The position numbers and the translations under genes were made by a program. From positions 53,087-117,086 of the forward strand of contig JADDOH010010865.1 in NCBI GenBank assembly GCA_016648135.1: a stretch of DNA of 64,000 bases, given 5' to 3'. Source of the DNA: Agrypnia vestita. Taxonomy: Eukaryota; Arthropoda; Insecta; Trichoptera; Phryganeidae. Each line of letters begins with the position of its first letter. The first letter of the stretch is position 1. Below, in pieces: positions 11,304 to 21,748 of the stretch. Below the pieces are notes generated by a model. The model was not told where the DNA came from and searched no databases. It worked only from the letters and a program-made list of their open reading frames with translations.

Positions 11304-12185
11304 ATATTAACTTGCAATGCAAATTTGGTAAAAGGTTTATACATTTTAATAATGGCTTGATTTTATCTGTGAACCAGGCAGATTCAGAATTAAGGTTATC
11401 ATTGGTATGTGACATTATAGATTTTTACTATATTGTATTTTTTAACTTTATCGGCTTTATATAACTTTATTTTAATTTTAACGGGGCAAGTCCAATTACT
11501 GTGCGGAACACATCACCAAAATACCCAGGTATGATAAAATCGAATAGATAGATTTGGACCTCAACGAAAATAGAACCCGAAACTCCGATTTTACTACATA
11601 GATAACCTAAAATATATAATTTTTTTAATCGAACGACTCGGAAGTTTTTATTTTGTTCTAATATTTTGGTGATCCAAAAGTTAACATCCACTCAATTTTA
11701 ATGCACATAAATATATATGGCGTTATGTTAAGAATTAAATATAGGCACACCGTCCATAAATTCTAAATAAAATTATTCTGTTTACCTAAGATTATGTAAA
11801 GCTCTTTTTTTACTGTTCACAAAAATTATTTTCTTAAATTCTGTGGATGCCTCACATTTTAATGTATTTTCTGTGTTTTAATTGTATACATAATTTATTT
11901 TTTCGGAATTTCTTATTCCTCACCTCATTGGTTATCATCTCTGGGGTCTTGACATGTTTTAATGGCTCTGCATGTTAAGTATATTTTAAATGTGACAGCT
12001 GTTTCGACTTGTAAGGCGACTTGTATCAAACAGTGGATATAACACTATATTCAACTTATTTATAAATTACCCTTCCCCTAATATAATCGATAATTAGATG
12101 TTTTCGGTGAAGCTCTATATTAAGATTATTTTTCCCTATGCAAAGCTCTTTTTAATTTATTTTAATTTTTAATGTATTAATTTAT
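11304..12185. other. AT-rich stretch; weak ribozyme-like vestige near 12000-12040
   Basis: Only one thing stands out. The minus strand near 12035-12000 reads GTCGCC...GTCGAAACAGCTGT, resembling the second half of the ribozyme-like motifs, but without a CTGANGA box. Confidence 0.35.
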
Positions 12186-12211
12186 TTTAAATATAAAACA
12201 CTACCAGATTT

Positions 12212-12255
12212 TAGATCTACTGGTTCCGAGACGTACCCGTCTCTTCGTCAGGACC
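12212..12255 (-). ncRNA. Hammerhead-ribozyme-like motif, degraded copy
   Basis: The minus strand keeps CTGACGA (12251-12245) and the 6-bp stem II, but the GAAAC box is GGAAC and the stem III/cleavage region is mutated (CCAGTA instead of CCGGTC). It is likely inactive. It pairs as an inverted repeat with 12420-12461. Confidence 0.6.
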
Positions 12256-12303
12256 AACACTACGCTACTACGTTCACAACACTTTACACCACAAATAGTA
12301 TTG

Positions 12304-12411
12304 TTAAACTTCCACCAAAAATTCAGAAAAATTGTTGTTGTTAAGACATCTCATATGTTCTTTAATTCTTGTATTGAAATTGCGAGATTTCCTTCCAATA
12401 TAATATGTAGT
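12304..12411 (-). pseudogene. Penelope-like GIY-YIG endonuclease fragment
   Basis: Minus-strand residues read YYIGRKSRNFNTRIKEHM followed by an Asn-rich stretch and a stop at 12306-12304. The YIG signature, an Arg-rich segment, and the TR.KEH block match the start of the GIY-YIG domain of Penelope-like elements. Only about 33 codons survive. The frame runs straight into the inverted arm at its 5' side, so the rest of the ORF is gone. The ribozyme-like motif at 12255-12212 lies about 50 bp downstream on the same strand. Confidence 0.7.
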
Positions 12412-12419
12412 GTAGTGTC

Positions 12420-12461
12420 GGTCCTGACGAAGAGACGGGTACGTCTCGAAACCGGTCGACC
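12420..12461 (+). ncRNA. Hammerhead-ribozyme-like motif, all core boxes present
   Basis: Stem I is GGTC (12420-12423) with GACC (12458-12461). The box CTGACGA is at 12424-12430, followed by one extra A. Stem II is GAGACG, loop GGTA, CGTCTC (perfect 6 bp). GAAA is at 12448-12451. Stem III is ACC/GGT with no loop, and the nucleotide at the predicted cleavage position is C12457. Apart from the extra A before stem II, this is the type I hammerhead layout. A loopless, palindromic stem III is what is described for Penelope-type hammerheads thought to work as dimers. Activity is not demonstrated. Confidence 0.7.
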
Positions 12462-12485
12462 TAAAATCTAGTAGTGGTTTATACT

Positions 12486-13505
12486 AATACAACTAACATT
12501 CTGTTATAATATCTGACCACAAAATGAATGCTTTAAAAATTAATAATATTATTTTAAATTTCATTAAAAATAAACATGGATTCCTACAAACTAAACATAA
12601 AAAAAATTAATGGCAATATATGTATATACTAACAGCCTATATACGCACGGAGATATTTATTTAATATTTTTATACTATCCGTTTTAATGGTGTCTAAATG
12701 TTTACATATAATTTATACAATTATTTACAAAAGTTATTCATAATTTTGATTTCACCGTGCCATATTAAGCCATCAAATAGCAGCGCGATATTTATAGCAC
12801 TCTATATAAACGGGTAATTTCTAGCGAATAGTGACTGAAGACCATAAATCTGTCTGGGTATCCCATTTATCATTTCATTTTTCTTACCAGTCCAGGGATT
12901 TATTCTCACCGACTTACCTGGTGAAAAGTTAGACAACATGTCTTCTTGATATGTATGGAACTAAACAAAAAATGAAAGCAGTGTTTATATAATATAATAT
13001 TATTGCTCGTTTCTATTCCATAGCAAAATGGTGTAATGTTACAAGTCACCGTACAGTCTATCGCAGTATGGTGCCTTTTTATAATATATTTATATACTAC
13101 TTATATAGAAGAGACTGCATCTGATTACAGCACCAAAAGTTGGCGGGCTATTTATTATTCAAATATTTTTCAGCTCTCTGCAAAGTTTAATACAAAACGT
13201 CAGCTTTATTCGAGGTGGACGATTCCAGTATTCATAATATATCACTTCCTATTTCAGATTACTTTTTACATGCAATTTGTTAGGTACACAAATGATGGTC
13301 AATTGCATTTGACAAATAAAAAATAATATATTATATATTTTACCCTGAACAAAATCGTGAAAATGTATATTGTTTCTTTTCTATAAATGCCTTAAAATTA
13401 TCGCACCTTTCTAAATATTTTATGGAGCAGTATTTCACATCTGAGTCCAGTTATTTCTTTAATGTGTTACTAATTTATTAAAGTTTTTTTAGTAATATTA
13501 ATAAT
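12486..13505. other. AT-rich stretch without recognised features
   Basis: A 96-codon open frame at 13036-13326 has no recognisable domain and low-complexity composition; I do not call it. Confidence 0.45.
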
Positions 13506-13920
13506 TGGCTAGCCGTAAACTCATGAAAAATCAAGGGACATAATAATAATAATTCTCATTAACACACTCAGGCACCCGGGTCTCATTGGCGGCTAGCAGA
13601 GGCGTGCAGTGGGAACATCGCAGCGTGACTTTTATGTAACCAATTATTTGAAGAAAAAAAATCGGAATACATCATATATTTCGTAATATCTCTATCACAA
13701 TTGTTGTCATAGCATTCATATTTTGATATATCATAAAAATATGTAGCAAACATTTTTGATTTCTATTTTTTTTTCCAAAATATACGTTTACAAAAAGTCA
13801 TCCTCCAATGTTCCCACTGCACGCGCCTGGCAGCTAGTCATCATCAGTGTTGTCGTCGCAATTCCGGTTTATTATTTTATTAGACAGACAGACATTTTAA
13901 ATTAGGATAGTTGATGATAT
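13506..13920 (+). repeat. RTE-like/SINE-like dispersed repeat split by a hAT MITE
   Basis: The head GGCTAGCCGTAAACTCATGA and the tail (AGACAGACAGACA, then ATTAGGATAGTTGATGATAT) belong to one copy. The 13597-13829 element sits between them, so the repeat is older than the MITE. Confidence 0.65.
13597..13829. mobile_element. hAT-type MITE, 233 bp
   Basis: The ends are CAGAGGCGTGCAGTGGGAAC and the reverse complement of CAGGCGCGTGCAGTGGGAAC. The 8-bp flanks are GCGGCTAG (13589-13596) and GCAGCTAG (13830-13837), one mismatch. CAG...CTG ends with an 8-bp duplication point to the hAT superfamily. There is no coding capacity. Confidence 0.75.
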
Positions 13921-13979
13921 CCATCCAAGTAAAGACTACATTTACTGTTACATGAGATCGGGGGGATATCTTAGAGGAC

Positions 13980-14124
13980 CTAAGCATATATTTTGATAAA
14001 AATCAAAATAAAAGATATATTAAATATTTCATAATATTCTGTCAGAAAAAAAATTAGTTTCGATATTTTTTTCCAAATATATGTTTATGTAAAAGCGCTT
14101 TAATGTTCTCATTGCACGCGCCTG
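13980..14124. mobile_element. Right part of a second copy of the same hAT MITE
   Basis: The TTTTTTCCAAATATATGTTTA block and the end ATGTTCTCATTGCACGCGCC match the right end of 13597-13829. No matching left terminus is present, so it is truncated. Confidence 0.6.
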
Positions 14125-14130
14125 CATGAG

Positions 14131-14580
14131 ATATACCTATACTTCGCGAAGGAGGGGTCGGTATTTTTACAGATTAACTGTAAATTTTGATAATGTGTAC
14201 ATTAACTAGTATAATGTACATTTTCTAGTAGGTACATTGATTTTCGATAATGTACACATTAACTCATAGTCAACTCATACATTATCGAAATTTAACACTT
14301 TGCAGCATACATCTGTATTTCACAGAAATACTGCATGCGTACCCGACGGCCTAGCGTAAAACCTTGCGCATCTATTTAATGTACACTCCCAAATAATGAA
14401 TGAGAGGGTTCTGAATAGAAAATACTTGTCTGGCTCCACCGCCTCTACAGTGAAATTCATCAAACAGCTTAATATGTTTTCAGTTGATTATTTACGCCTG
14501 ATATGACATGAGCCATATGTCAAATAAAAGAAAAACCAGCCTCTCCATTGATCGCAGCCATCTGTTAAGTTATTATAGCC
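14131..14580. other. AT-rich stretch with a local duplicated block
   Basis: 'GATAATGTGTACATTAACTA' near 14190 and 'GATAATGTACACATTAACTC' near 14246 are near-identical, with a reverse-complement echo (ACATTATCGAAATTTAAC) near 14279. I see no gene. Confidence 0.4.
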
Positions 14581-14589
14581 GTCCATAAA

Positions 14590-14930
14590 TGTGTTATTGA
14601 ACTGAATGACATGTATTTACATCGGCTGTCAACATTACCGCTGGTTGCGCGCTAGGAACGTGCGGGACAGCCGAATTGTCGCGTGAGTCATCGACTCTCA
14701 TTTGTAGGATCTCTCAGTTCTACAGCCCAATAGACTCTGGACCGCCTGAAACACACGCCAATGACCAAAAATAGTAATGCGAACTGCTCACCATTCGCGG
14801 TGCAAAATGCACACATGTTTGTGGCGTACACGAAGATAATTGCTTGTAACGTTTGTTAGATCTCGGCGCGATATGGCGGCCTGATAATCACAGGGTTCTA
14901 CGTGCGAAAACGTCGCGTATTTTTTATTTA
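14590..14930. other. GC-richer unique island
   Basis: About 340 bp of mixed composition with no match to the repeat families here (for example GCGCGCTAGGAACGTGCGGG near 14645). Candidate conserved noncoding DNA. Confidence 0.25.
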
Positions 14931-15175
14931 CTCGCTTTGGGGTTGATTTAGCATTAAGAATCAGATCTTAATGGACACCAACGTTGTGAACAATTCACAA
15001 GAATATTACAATTATTAATATAAGTGCAAATGCGCCTGTTTTAAACCTCATTAGCTTATTACGTCCACTCACGGCAATTTTGCCGAAAAGTCGACACGTT
15101 GCTTAGTCATCGCTTAGCATTAAATATAGGAGAATGAATTATATACATTTTTACTATCGAAAATAATTACTCTTC

Positions 15176-15395
15176 TACCCTGTCACACATCATCCGTATA
15201 TCTCACACACATCTTCATCCTCACGCATGCTCGTCGTCTCTTTCTAACAACACCGTCTTCCAGTATCTTGTTTACCTGGCCGCGCCAAGTCTTCCGCGGA
15301 CATCCTGTGTTTCTGGTGTCATCGATACTGGTATTATATCGTGTGTCATTCATACCATCTTCTCATTCATTCCCTCCACATGACCAAATCATCTA
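15176..15395 (-). pseudogene. C-terminal fragment of the RTE-like LINE
   Basis: The minus strand encodes a decayed version of the tail of the 7689-8768 ORF: a stretch ending DDTRNTGCPRKTWRGQVNKI corresponds to that ORF's RGRPRKTWHDQINQI region. The upstream WFGHVERM-like block is degraded and contains a stop. Confidence 0.65.
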
Positions 15396-15525
15396 AGCGG
15401 AATACATTAATTTATAATTTGTAAATTTTCTGTTGTATCAAAAATTTATTCTAAAACATTCAGTTTTTTTTAAGTGTTCAATAAAACGGATATTTTATAC
15501 GAACCGTATATTTTACAGAGAAGCA

Positions 15526-15569
15526 AATCTCGACGTTTTGCTGAAGTCTTATTTAGCTTCATCAGGAAA
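15526..15569 (-). ncRNA. Hammerhead-like motif downstream of a Penelope-like ORF end
   Basis: On the minus strand CTGATGA (15565-15559) is followed by an extra A, a weak GCT...AGC stem II, AAAAC in place of GAAAC, then the loopless ACGT stem III and C at the predicted cleavage position (15532). Stem I is 4 bp with one G-U pair (TTTC before the box, GAGA after the site). The core A-for-G change makes cleavage doubtful. Confidence 0.6.
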
Positions 15570-15685
15570 GCGTCTTATCACGGCGGAGATGTAGGCCGAA
15601 CTGATTATTTCTTCCGAGGCCGTAAATTATGTGCACTTTGTTGTGGAGTGTTCACTTCTTCTACTATAGAGGTCGCCAGTGTACA

Positions 15686-15878
15686 TTATGTACTAATTAC
15701 ATCTTCGGGCTTTTCTGCGACGTCTCTTAAAGGTGGAATCAATGTCGTAAGAATAGGGCGCCAAATACATGATAGTTTGTAATTGTTGTCTGTGTTGAAA
15801 TTAGAATGTTTGTATATTTCAATGGACTCTCTCACTAATCTAGGCAGCAAACGGCCTATAAATGTCTAATAGAGACGA
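15686..15878 (-). pseudogene. C-terminal end of a Penelope-like ORF
   Basis: Minus-strand residues LLPRLVRESIEIYKHSNFNT, then YKLSCIWRPIL, end at a TAA (15688-15686). The RLVREAIEI.KH..NFN.D pattern followed by LS..W.P.L is the characteristic C-terminus after the GIY-YIG domain in Penelope-like elements. An in-frame TAG sits just upstream of the recognisable part (near 15866) and the 5' part is lost. The ribozyme-like motif 15569-15526 begins about 117 nt beyond the stop, the position expected for a pLTR motif. The plus-strand 102-codon frame over this region is a shadow. Confidence 0.7.
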
Positions 15879-15879
15879 A

Positions 15880-16210
15880 ATTATATTTTTTTATGGGAAA
15901 GTAGGTATGGAAGTCTTTGGGTGTTCATAGGGCTTACGACCTATCGTACCGCTGGTTTAAGTGATCACTTTATACAATGTATATCAACTTTACCCATGAT
16001 AGAATACCACGTCTATCAAATTTTTGTATGTTGTATATATTTAAATTTTACATCCCGCTTCATATGTATGTTGTAATAATCATTAGCGCGACCGGCATAC
16101 AAAACTTTTTCATTCCCATTAATTAACCCCAGGTGTCACTAATAACTGAGATATCTATTTTTGATTGGAATTTTTTTAAGGCAATATCCTTTATATATGT
16201 GTATTAAGTA
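15880..16210. other. AT-rich stretch without recognised features
   Basis: May include further decayed Penelope-like coding sequence near 15880-15960, but no frame holds. Confidence 0.35.
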
Positions 16211-16214
16211 CTTT

Positions 16215-16500
16215 GACTGCTGACTATAGGAAAACTGGGACCCAGACATTAAAATCAATATAAGAACTGAGAAGATGGCAAGAAACACTTTCGTGAAAAT
16301 GAAAAATCCCTCCTGCATTCGCGACATACTTACATTTGAAACTTCAATAAAATGCTACGCTTTACCCGTGCTGCTCTATGGAGTGGAGGTCTGTACGTTA
16401 AAGGGCAGGAGGCATCAGAAGATGTGGCTGTATCGCTAAAGATCTCCGGGGCTGACAACATTATTAATGAGGAGCTACTCAGACGCGTGAATAAGTCAGG
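16215..16500 (+). pseudogene. C-terminal RT-linked fragment of an L2/L1-like LINE
   Basis: From 16245 the plus strand reads DIKINIRTEKMARNTFVKMK and then CYALPVLLYGVEVCTLKGRR. This matches the common insect LINE block (R.TFIKM..., RCYVFPVLLYGVEAWTL..., EAFEMWIYRRMLKISW). After a frameshift near 16435 it continues ISGADNIINEELLRRVNK. An A-rich run follows. It is a decayed fragment of the same general LINE group as 51070-52260. Confidence 0.65.
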
Positions 16501-16559
16501 AATAAATAAAAATAAAATAAATCAAAAAAAAAATGCGTACATTCGTAATTGATTTTTGA

Positions 16560-16725
16560 ACATCACCCGTGCAGTATCCAAGTACTTGTCATCTTCACTT
16601 ATCATTGTTTTAAAGATTAAAATAAATTTACGAATGGCACGTTCTTCAGCTGTTTCTGCGGCTCTTGCTTGTGAGCGACACGATTATTCATTTTAATCGA
16701 AATAATGACCAAATCATGTCGAAAC
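16560..16725 (-). repeat. Dispersed repeat with a coding-like minus strand
   Basis: This segment matches 54335-54520 (shared blocks TTCTTCAGCTGTTTCTGC and GACCAAATCATGTCGA). The minus strand reads ARAAETAEERAIRKFILIF; the other copy keeps ARAAETAEEHAVGKF. It is probably a piece of a transposon ORF, family unknown. Confidence 0.45.
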
Positions 16726-16734
16726 TAATGTACA

Positions 16735-17435
16735 GTGGTCCACCAGATAGAAATAAGCTATCGTGGCTGCGTACGTAGCCTCAGAAAATACCGGGGGTTT
16801 TATAACATTTTGCGTAGCATAATGCCAAGCTTGGATAGAAACGGTGCATGAAAAATTTAAATCCGTCTTTATTGACCACGCGCTGGTAGAACCTTGCTGT
16901 TCTTGTGCGGCAATGAAAATCAAGACACCTGTTCTGTGACGCAAAAATAAACACGGTGGATTTACCACCAGCACAAAGTTACCGATTGTCATTATTTGAA
17001 GTTCCCTTTGTTACTTGGGTCTGGATTCAATTATTCTTGCGCCGCGACATTAGTTCGCACGAAATTACAACGTTTCTAGTCTTCTACCTTTCTAATCACT
17101 CAGTGAGTAACGACTTATGAGTAATCAGTTATCACTATCATGTATTTATTATATTAAATATTTCTCGTAATTTTCGTAATTGCATGTTCGTATTGATCGG
17201 TTACATGATTAAATAAATTACGCAGGAAGAAATTGCATATGATAAAATTACGCGCAAAAAAAAATTACACAATGCAAAATTAACAATTTTTTAATCTTAA
17301 GTAATTTATGTTTTTTCCCGTATTTTTTACCAGTATAATTATATTATATAAAAATTAAATACTGTAAAAATTTTAACAATGAAAATTTTAAAAGTCGTTT
17401 ACCGATCGTGTTCATTTTTCTCTTTCCTCACAATA
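16735..17435. other. No recognised feature
   Basis: A 92-codon minus-strand frame at 16714-16992 has no recognisable domain. The remainder is AT-rich. Confidence 0.4.
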
Positions 17436-17439
17436 CTTA

Positions 17440-17960
17440 ATTGCAGCTCTCTCCGTCTCCTGTTCTCTGTCAGGCTTTTTACTTATCGCTAGCTTTTGCG
17501 TATATTCCAATCTAGCAAAAGTGGCCGGTGAATGTATTTCTCTTCTTCTCCCTTCTATCTTTGTGGTTAGGAATGAATGGATATATTTTATTATTTTCTA
17601 AATATTTCTTTTTTAATCTTTACCGCGAATGTTCATATTACAAACGTTTACCGCGCCTGTTCGCAAACGTTACGAGACATCTATCTACTTTCCTCTATTT
17701 CTTCCGAAATATGGTGGTTTCGTTTCGTTCCCGTTCCATCACCACACTCAGGCTTACAGACTCTTTTTCTCTCTTTTTAACTTGGTTAGATTCCACTTTT
17801 TTCATCCATACAGTGCTGTGCTCCAAGTACAATATAAAAAATTACTTATCTTTATAAGATTTTTCTCAATATTTATGTACATTTTACTACCACACAGCTT
17901 TGTGAATTCTTATCTTGCTATGGCTATTATCCTTACTTATTTTTCACTTCTGGCATTTTG
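17440..17960 (-). pseudogene. Heavily decayed LINE ORF remnant
   Basis: The plus strand is pyrimidine-rich because the minus strand is a decayed LINE ORF. In one minus frame residues STALYG, then KKWNLTKLKREKKSL, then VWWWNGNE recall the ALYG.ETWTLTK..R..LEAFEMW.WRRM block. Several frameshifts and stops. The call rests on this block only. Confidence 0.4.
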
Positions 17961-18490
17961 ATCTATTACGCTAAGTATAAAAAGTTCTACGAGTTTTAGA
18001 AAGATTTCATCATCATAGATATTTTGAAATTATCTTTGTCAATAAAATTAGCTGCAGAATCTTTAAATAAAATATCACTTTATTTGATAATACATTTAAA
18101 GATATTAATATCACCACAATGTGTTTGCTTCGTATGATTTTTTTTTTTTACATTTTTTAGCGAAAAAAGTGGATTATCAGGTCGGTTCGTAATCTTTTTG
18201 ATTTTTGTAAAATGTACACATTACTCATGATTCTAATCATTGTTGATATTAGATATCATTCCATACATAATATAAGTGTATTATTTGCATAGGCAAGATT
18301 AGTGATATGTAGTCGGTTTTCGTTTCGTATTATTTATACAGTAGCTTAGTCAGACATTGATTAAAGTCAGCGTGTCGCAATATAATATATACTTAGACAA
18401 TTAATCAGAGTTAATTAGTTTCCAACTGCAGTACTGTACACGTAAAAGTCGGCTTGCAGCTTGAGCTTGAGATAGTAATCAGTCAACAGA
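17961..18490. other. AT-rich stretch without recognised features
   Basis: Nothing supported by eye. Confidence 0.5.
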
Positions 18491-18508
18491 TACACACAAC
18501 ACATGACT

Positions 18509-18660
18509 CCGACACGGTATTGCCACGTAACACATAAACACAGAAACACCAAGCTTTCGACACGGTATTGTTAGCCAATACTTAACATAACACTGACAAT
18601 GCTCTCACCCTGCTTTCAACACGGTATTGCAAGCCAATACTTAAAACCCCAACACCAACA
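18509..18660 (+). repeat. Short tandem array upstream of a ribozyme-like motif
   Basis: Three copies of a GACACGGTATTG block (near 18511, 18559 and 18619), the last two followed by AGCCAATACTTAA. Spacing is 48 then 60 bp. The array leads directly to the motif at 18677-18720. Confidence 0.6.
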
Positions 18661-18676
18661 CCCATAGCAACACATC

Positions 18677-18720
18677 AACCCTGATGATGGACCCTGCAAT
18701 GGGATCTGAAACGTCGGCCA
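18677..18720 (+). ncRNA. Hammerhead-like motif (family G), plus copy
   Basis: CTGATGA at 18681-18687, extra T, stem II GGACCC with GGGATC around TGCAAT (one mismatch and one wobble), GAAA at 18708-18711, loopless ACGT stem III, C at the predicted cleavage position (18715). Stem I is short (CC/GG). Its 3' flank (18716-18775) is the inverted partner of 18885-18945. Confidence 0.55.
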
Positions 18721-18943
18721 GAAATGTTGTAAAAACACAGCATAATACCCCAGAAGACACAAACCAGAAGATTGAGTGGCCGTGAAAACCTAAGAACATT
18801 CTTAAAAATTATATAGCATAAAATTTCACATGTAGAGTGTGTGTTTTATGTCAAGTGTACAAGGTCCTCGGCATTACAATTATATTGTAATCTGGTTTGA
18901 GTTTTCTGTGGTATTGTGCCTTGTTTTTACGACCTCTCTGGCC

Positions 18944-18980
18944 GACGTTTCGGATCCCATTGCAGGGTCCATCATCGGGG
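18944..18980 (-). ncRNA. Hammerhead-like motif (family G), minus copy
   Basis: Read on the minus strand, the box is CCGATGA (18978-18972, one change), stem II is GGACCC/GGGATCC with one bulge, then GAAACGTCGG. It faces the 18677 copy tail-to-tail, and ~90 bp of shared 3' flank (AATACC.CAGAA, then CTCAAACCAGA) forms the arms. Confidence 0.5.
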
Positions 18981-19029
18981 CTGACGTGTCATTAAGTTGC
19001 GAGTGCAAAAAGGACTACCTTCAAGGTGT

Positions 19030-19400
19030 TCCCATTGCATCCTTGGCTGGTCCTGCCGAGGTATCTATCATCGCATTGCGACGGTCCCTTTCACTTTCGG
19101 CCGAGTGGCAGAAAGAAAGTTAAGCAGCCGCAGCCGGTCGGCCCCGGCGCTGGATGCATTGCTTCCCCGCTGGGCTCGCCTGTCCGGCTCTTGTGCGTTT
19201 TCTCGTGTCCATTTCCGCGTTGGCCGCGCTTATCGCGGCAATTGAATGCGATTCGTGCAATTTTTGCCATTAGATTGGGTTTCTATGTTTCTCGAATGTG
19301 TTTCTGTACACGCCGACTTAGATACCTGCGGAATATCAATCCTTTCGGAGCGTTAGTGCCGCGAGCTATTGCGAGAAATATTTGTTTTCTCCTAGCTTAA
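19030..19400. other. GC-richer island
   Basis: Dense CG words (CCGCAGCCGGTCGGCCCCGG near 19120). Three overlapping plus-strand frames are open here, the usual sign of GC-rich noncoding DNA rather than of a gene. Confidence 0.3.
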
Positions 19401-19694
19401 TGTTATATCGTATTGAGTTTATATTGTCTTTAAAATAATCACTTACAAGTCAGTCCACAAGGAATATGCAAAGATAAAATGCCCCTCCGGTCCATACAGC
19501 TCTACGCCTTCCCCATATTTCTGCCGCCTTCAACACGTTGTAGATCTTTAACCCTCCTCAATTACCTTCTTACTTACCTCGCCTCACCTATACCCACTTG
19601 TACCAGCACGATCGGCTGTGGGTTTGTCTAGGTCTCTAGGTCGTATATTTCCACTCTCGACTCGCAGCTTTTTACAAAATAATTTTTATTGTTA

Positions 19695-19868
19695 TTATTT
19701 TACTTTTTAAACATTTCAATAGGTCAAAAGGCTCGAATCAAGTCGTTACATCACAAAAACATCCAAGTTTGACTAAATCACATAGAATTATTGTGACCTC
19801 ACCGGGAATTGAACGCGGAACCCTCGGTCAGAAAAGCCAGCGTTATGCCCACTGGGCTACGAGGGCCG
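19695..19868 (-). mobile_element. tRNA-derived SINE
   Basis: The minus strand starts with a tRNA-like head (CGTAGCCCAGTGGGCATAAC) with A-box-like TAGCCCAGTGGG. A B-box-like GTTCAATTCC follows about 45 nt later. The body has CACAATAATTCTATGTGATT and a tail with 'GAGCCTTTTGACCTATTGAA'. Same family as 21749 and 55283. Confidence 0.75.
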
Positions 19869-19869
19869 T

Positions 19870-21740
19870 TGACAATCATGCGTTGGTGTATTTTTACATG
19901 TTTTTCAAAACGAAACACATTTTGAATCATTCTATAATTACATAAACAAATTCACTAAAGCTGCATATTCACTGCAAATGCATATTTCGAACTTTTTTCG
20001 AAAATCAGAATGCATATGCTAGACTACAATTTTTTAGATCGATAACTTAGATAGAACGTTGAAATAATATTTTAAAACTGCGTCTTTTGTCGACTTTTTT
20101 CATACTTTGGAATTTTTATTTTTAATAGTAATTAACGTGTTTTTAATTTAAAAAATTAAAATGTATTTTTTTTTGTGTAAAATTATCTCTTTATATGAAT
20201 AAAAAGCGTTTTAGAGTCATCAAAAATCGGAAAAATTTCTTGCAAATTTAAATTTTGTACCTTTATTAATATTGAACATTTCTTTATTATTTTAGTACAG
20301 TTTGTCATCATAATGCTAGCTTTATACTCATAACAAAACTTATTCTGGGTACATAAAAAAATTCCGTAACTTAGAGTGATTTCACTGACACAAGTCACTG
20401 AAAATGAATTATTTATTGGCAGTCAGTGGCCTATCGGCTTATATTTTTAATGTTCAGTTTATTACTTTTGTATAAGAACAAATGTCCTTTTTAAGTTATC
20501 GTCCTAAAAAGTGTAGTGTAGCATATATAATACTTTCTGATATAAATAAATAATAAAAACCCACATTTTCGAAAAAAAAAACTGAAATATGCATTTGCAT
20601 TGAATGTCCAACCTTAAAATATAATGTAAAAATTGAATTCTATGGATAATGGTTCTGCATTTATTTTTTTTTGACCAAATCTTTCTAAAACTTTTATCAA
20701 AACACTCCCAAAAGATAATGTATCCCATTCACCAGTCTCTTAATTCACGCCTTAATTGATTACAACTCCGTAAAAATTGGGCACGGATAAAGAAAATCTT
20801 TTATATCCGTACATTTAGGTCACGAAAATTTAATAATGGCTGACCCAATTCTATCTGTGTCGGAGTACCAGCTACCTTAGCGTTAAATGTTTTACTTTCA
20901 AATATAGTTCAAATAACCGTTAAAATGACATGAAGACCATTTAACTTTTGTCAGTTAGCAAACGGAGTCTGTGCCCTACATCTACAGAATCGGCAATATT
21001 TTCATGCACAAATATTTACATATTTTGATACATATGTATTAAATAAAACCTATCATCGTTTCCTATTTAAGAATTGTATTTCTATTGTATCAACAATTAA
21101 CTGATATTAAACTTTTAATAATTTTCTAATCTTATCAACGATACTTATTAAGTCAATAATTGTCAATAACGTGATGTGATAACGCACACTTAGTAATACT
21201 ATTCGATGCCTTCGTATGATGTTATCGTAGGGCAATAAAAATATTAAAATGGTATCACACACCAGTAGATCGATTATGTTTAAAAATAAGTATTATCTTT
21301 CAAATTTTTCTTTCTAACGGTATATACTACTGTATTGATTTCTTTGTCCGTTGTTTTTGCGAGACGGACGGCGTGAGCATTATATTAATTGACTTAAGAA
21401 GAAAATCAATTCGGTCCGACCTCTGACCTTAACCGGTGAATCAAAAACAGTGACGGATTGGGCACCGAACTTCAAGCTAGGTAATTCATTCCAGTGGATC
21501 AATGTTCACTTAATTACAAAGCCCATCATGACAAGAAAACTTTTATTAATACTTCTAAAGCTTATACTATGCTCTTCATATATATTTTTTTATATGGCAC
21601 ATATTTTTATCGTTGAAGTATATATTATTTGAGTTATATTCTTCATTTTATTTTTTATGAATCACGGTAGGTAAGAAACTCTTATGTGGATTAAATAAAT
21701 ATTGACAACTGGTTGTAAACTTTTCCCGTCCATGTAGTAT
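19870..21740. other. AT-rich stretch without recognised features
   Basis: Long A/T runs. Small frames between 20183 and 20728 show no domain. Confidence 0.45.
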
Positions 21741-21748
21741 TCTAACAA

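Larger units (their letters stand above)
12191..12485 (-). mobile_element. Penelope-like element remnant flanked by inverted terminal copies
   Basis: Two ~80-bp inverted arms (12191-12271 and 12407-12485, roughly 85 percent alike) each hold a hammerhead-like motif. The DNA between them encodes a GIY-YIG fragment on the minus strand (12304-12411). Read on the minus strand the order is inverted terminal piece, GIY-YIG segment, stop, terminal piece with the ribozyme-like motif. Penelope-like elements typically carry C-terminal GIY-YIG endonucleases and terminal 'pLTR' pieces that may be inverted. This copy has lost the reverse transcriptase. Confidence 0.75.

Noticed and set aside
15474..15782. 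Plus-strand 102-codon frame
   Set aside because: It lies antisense to the Penelope-like C-terminus and its downstream region, which explains the sequence better.
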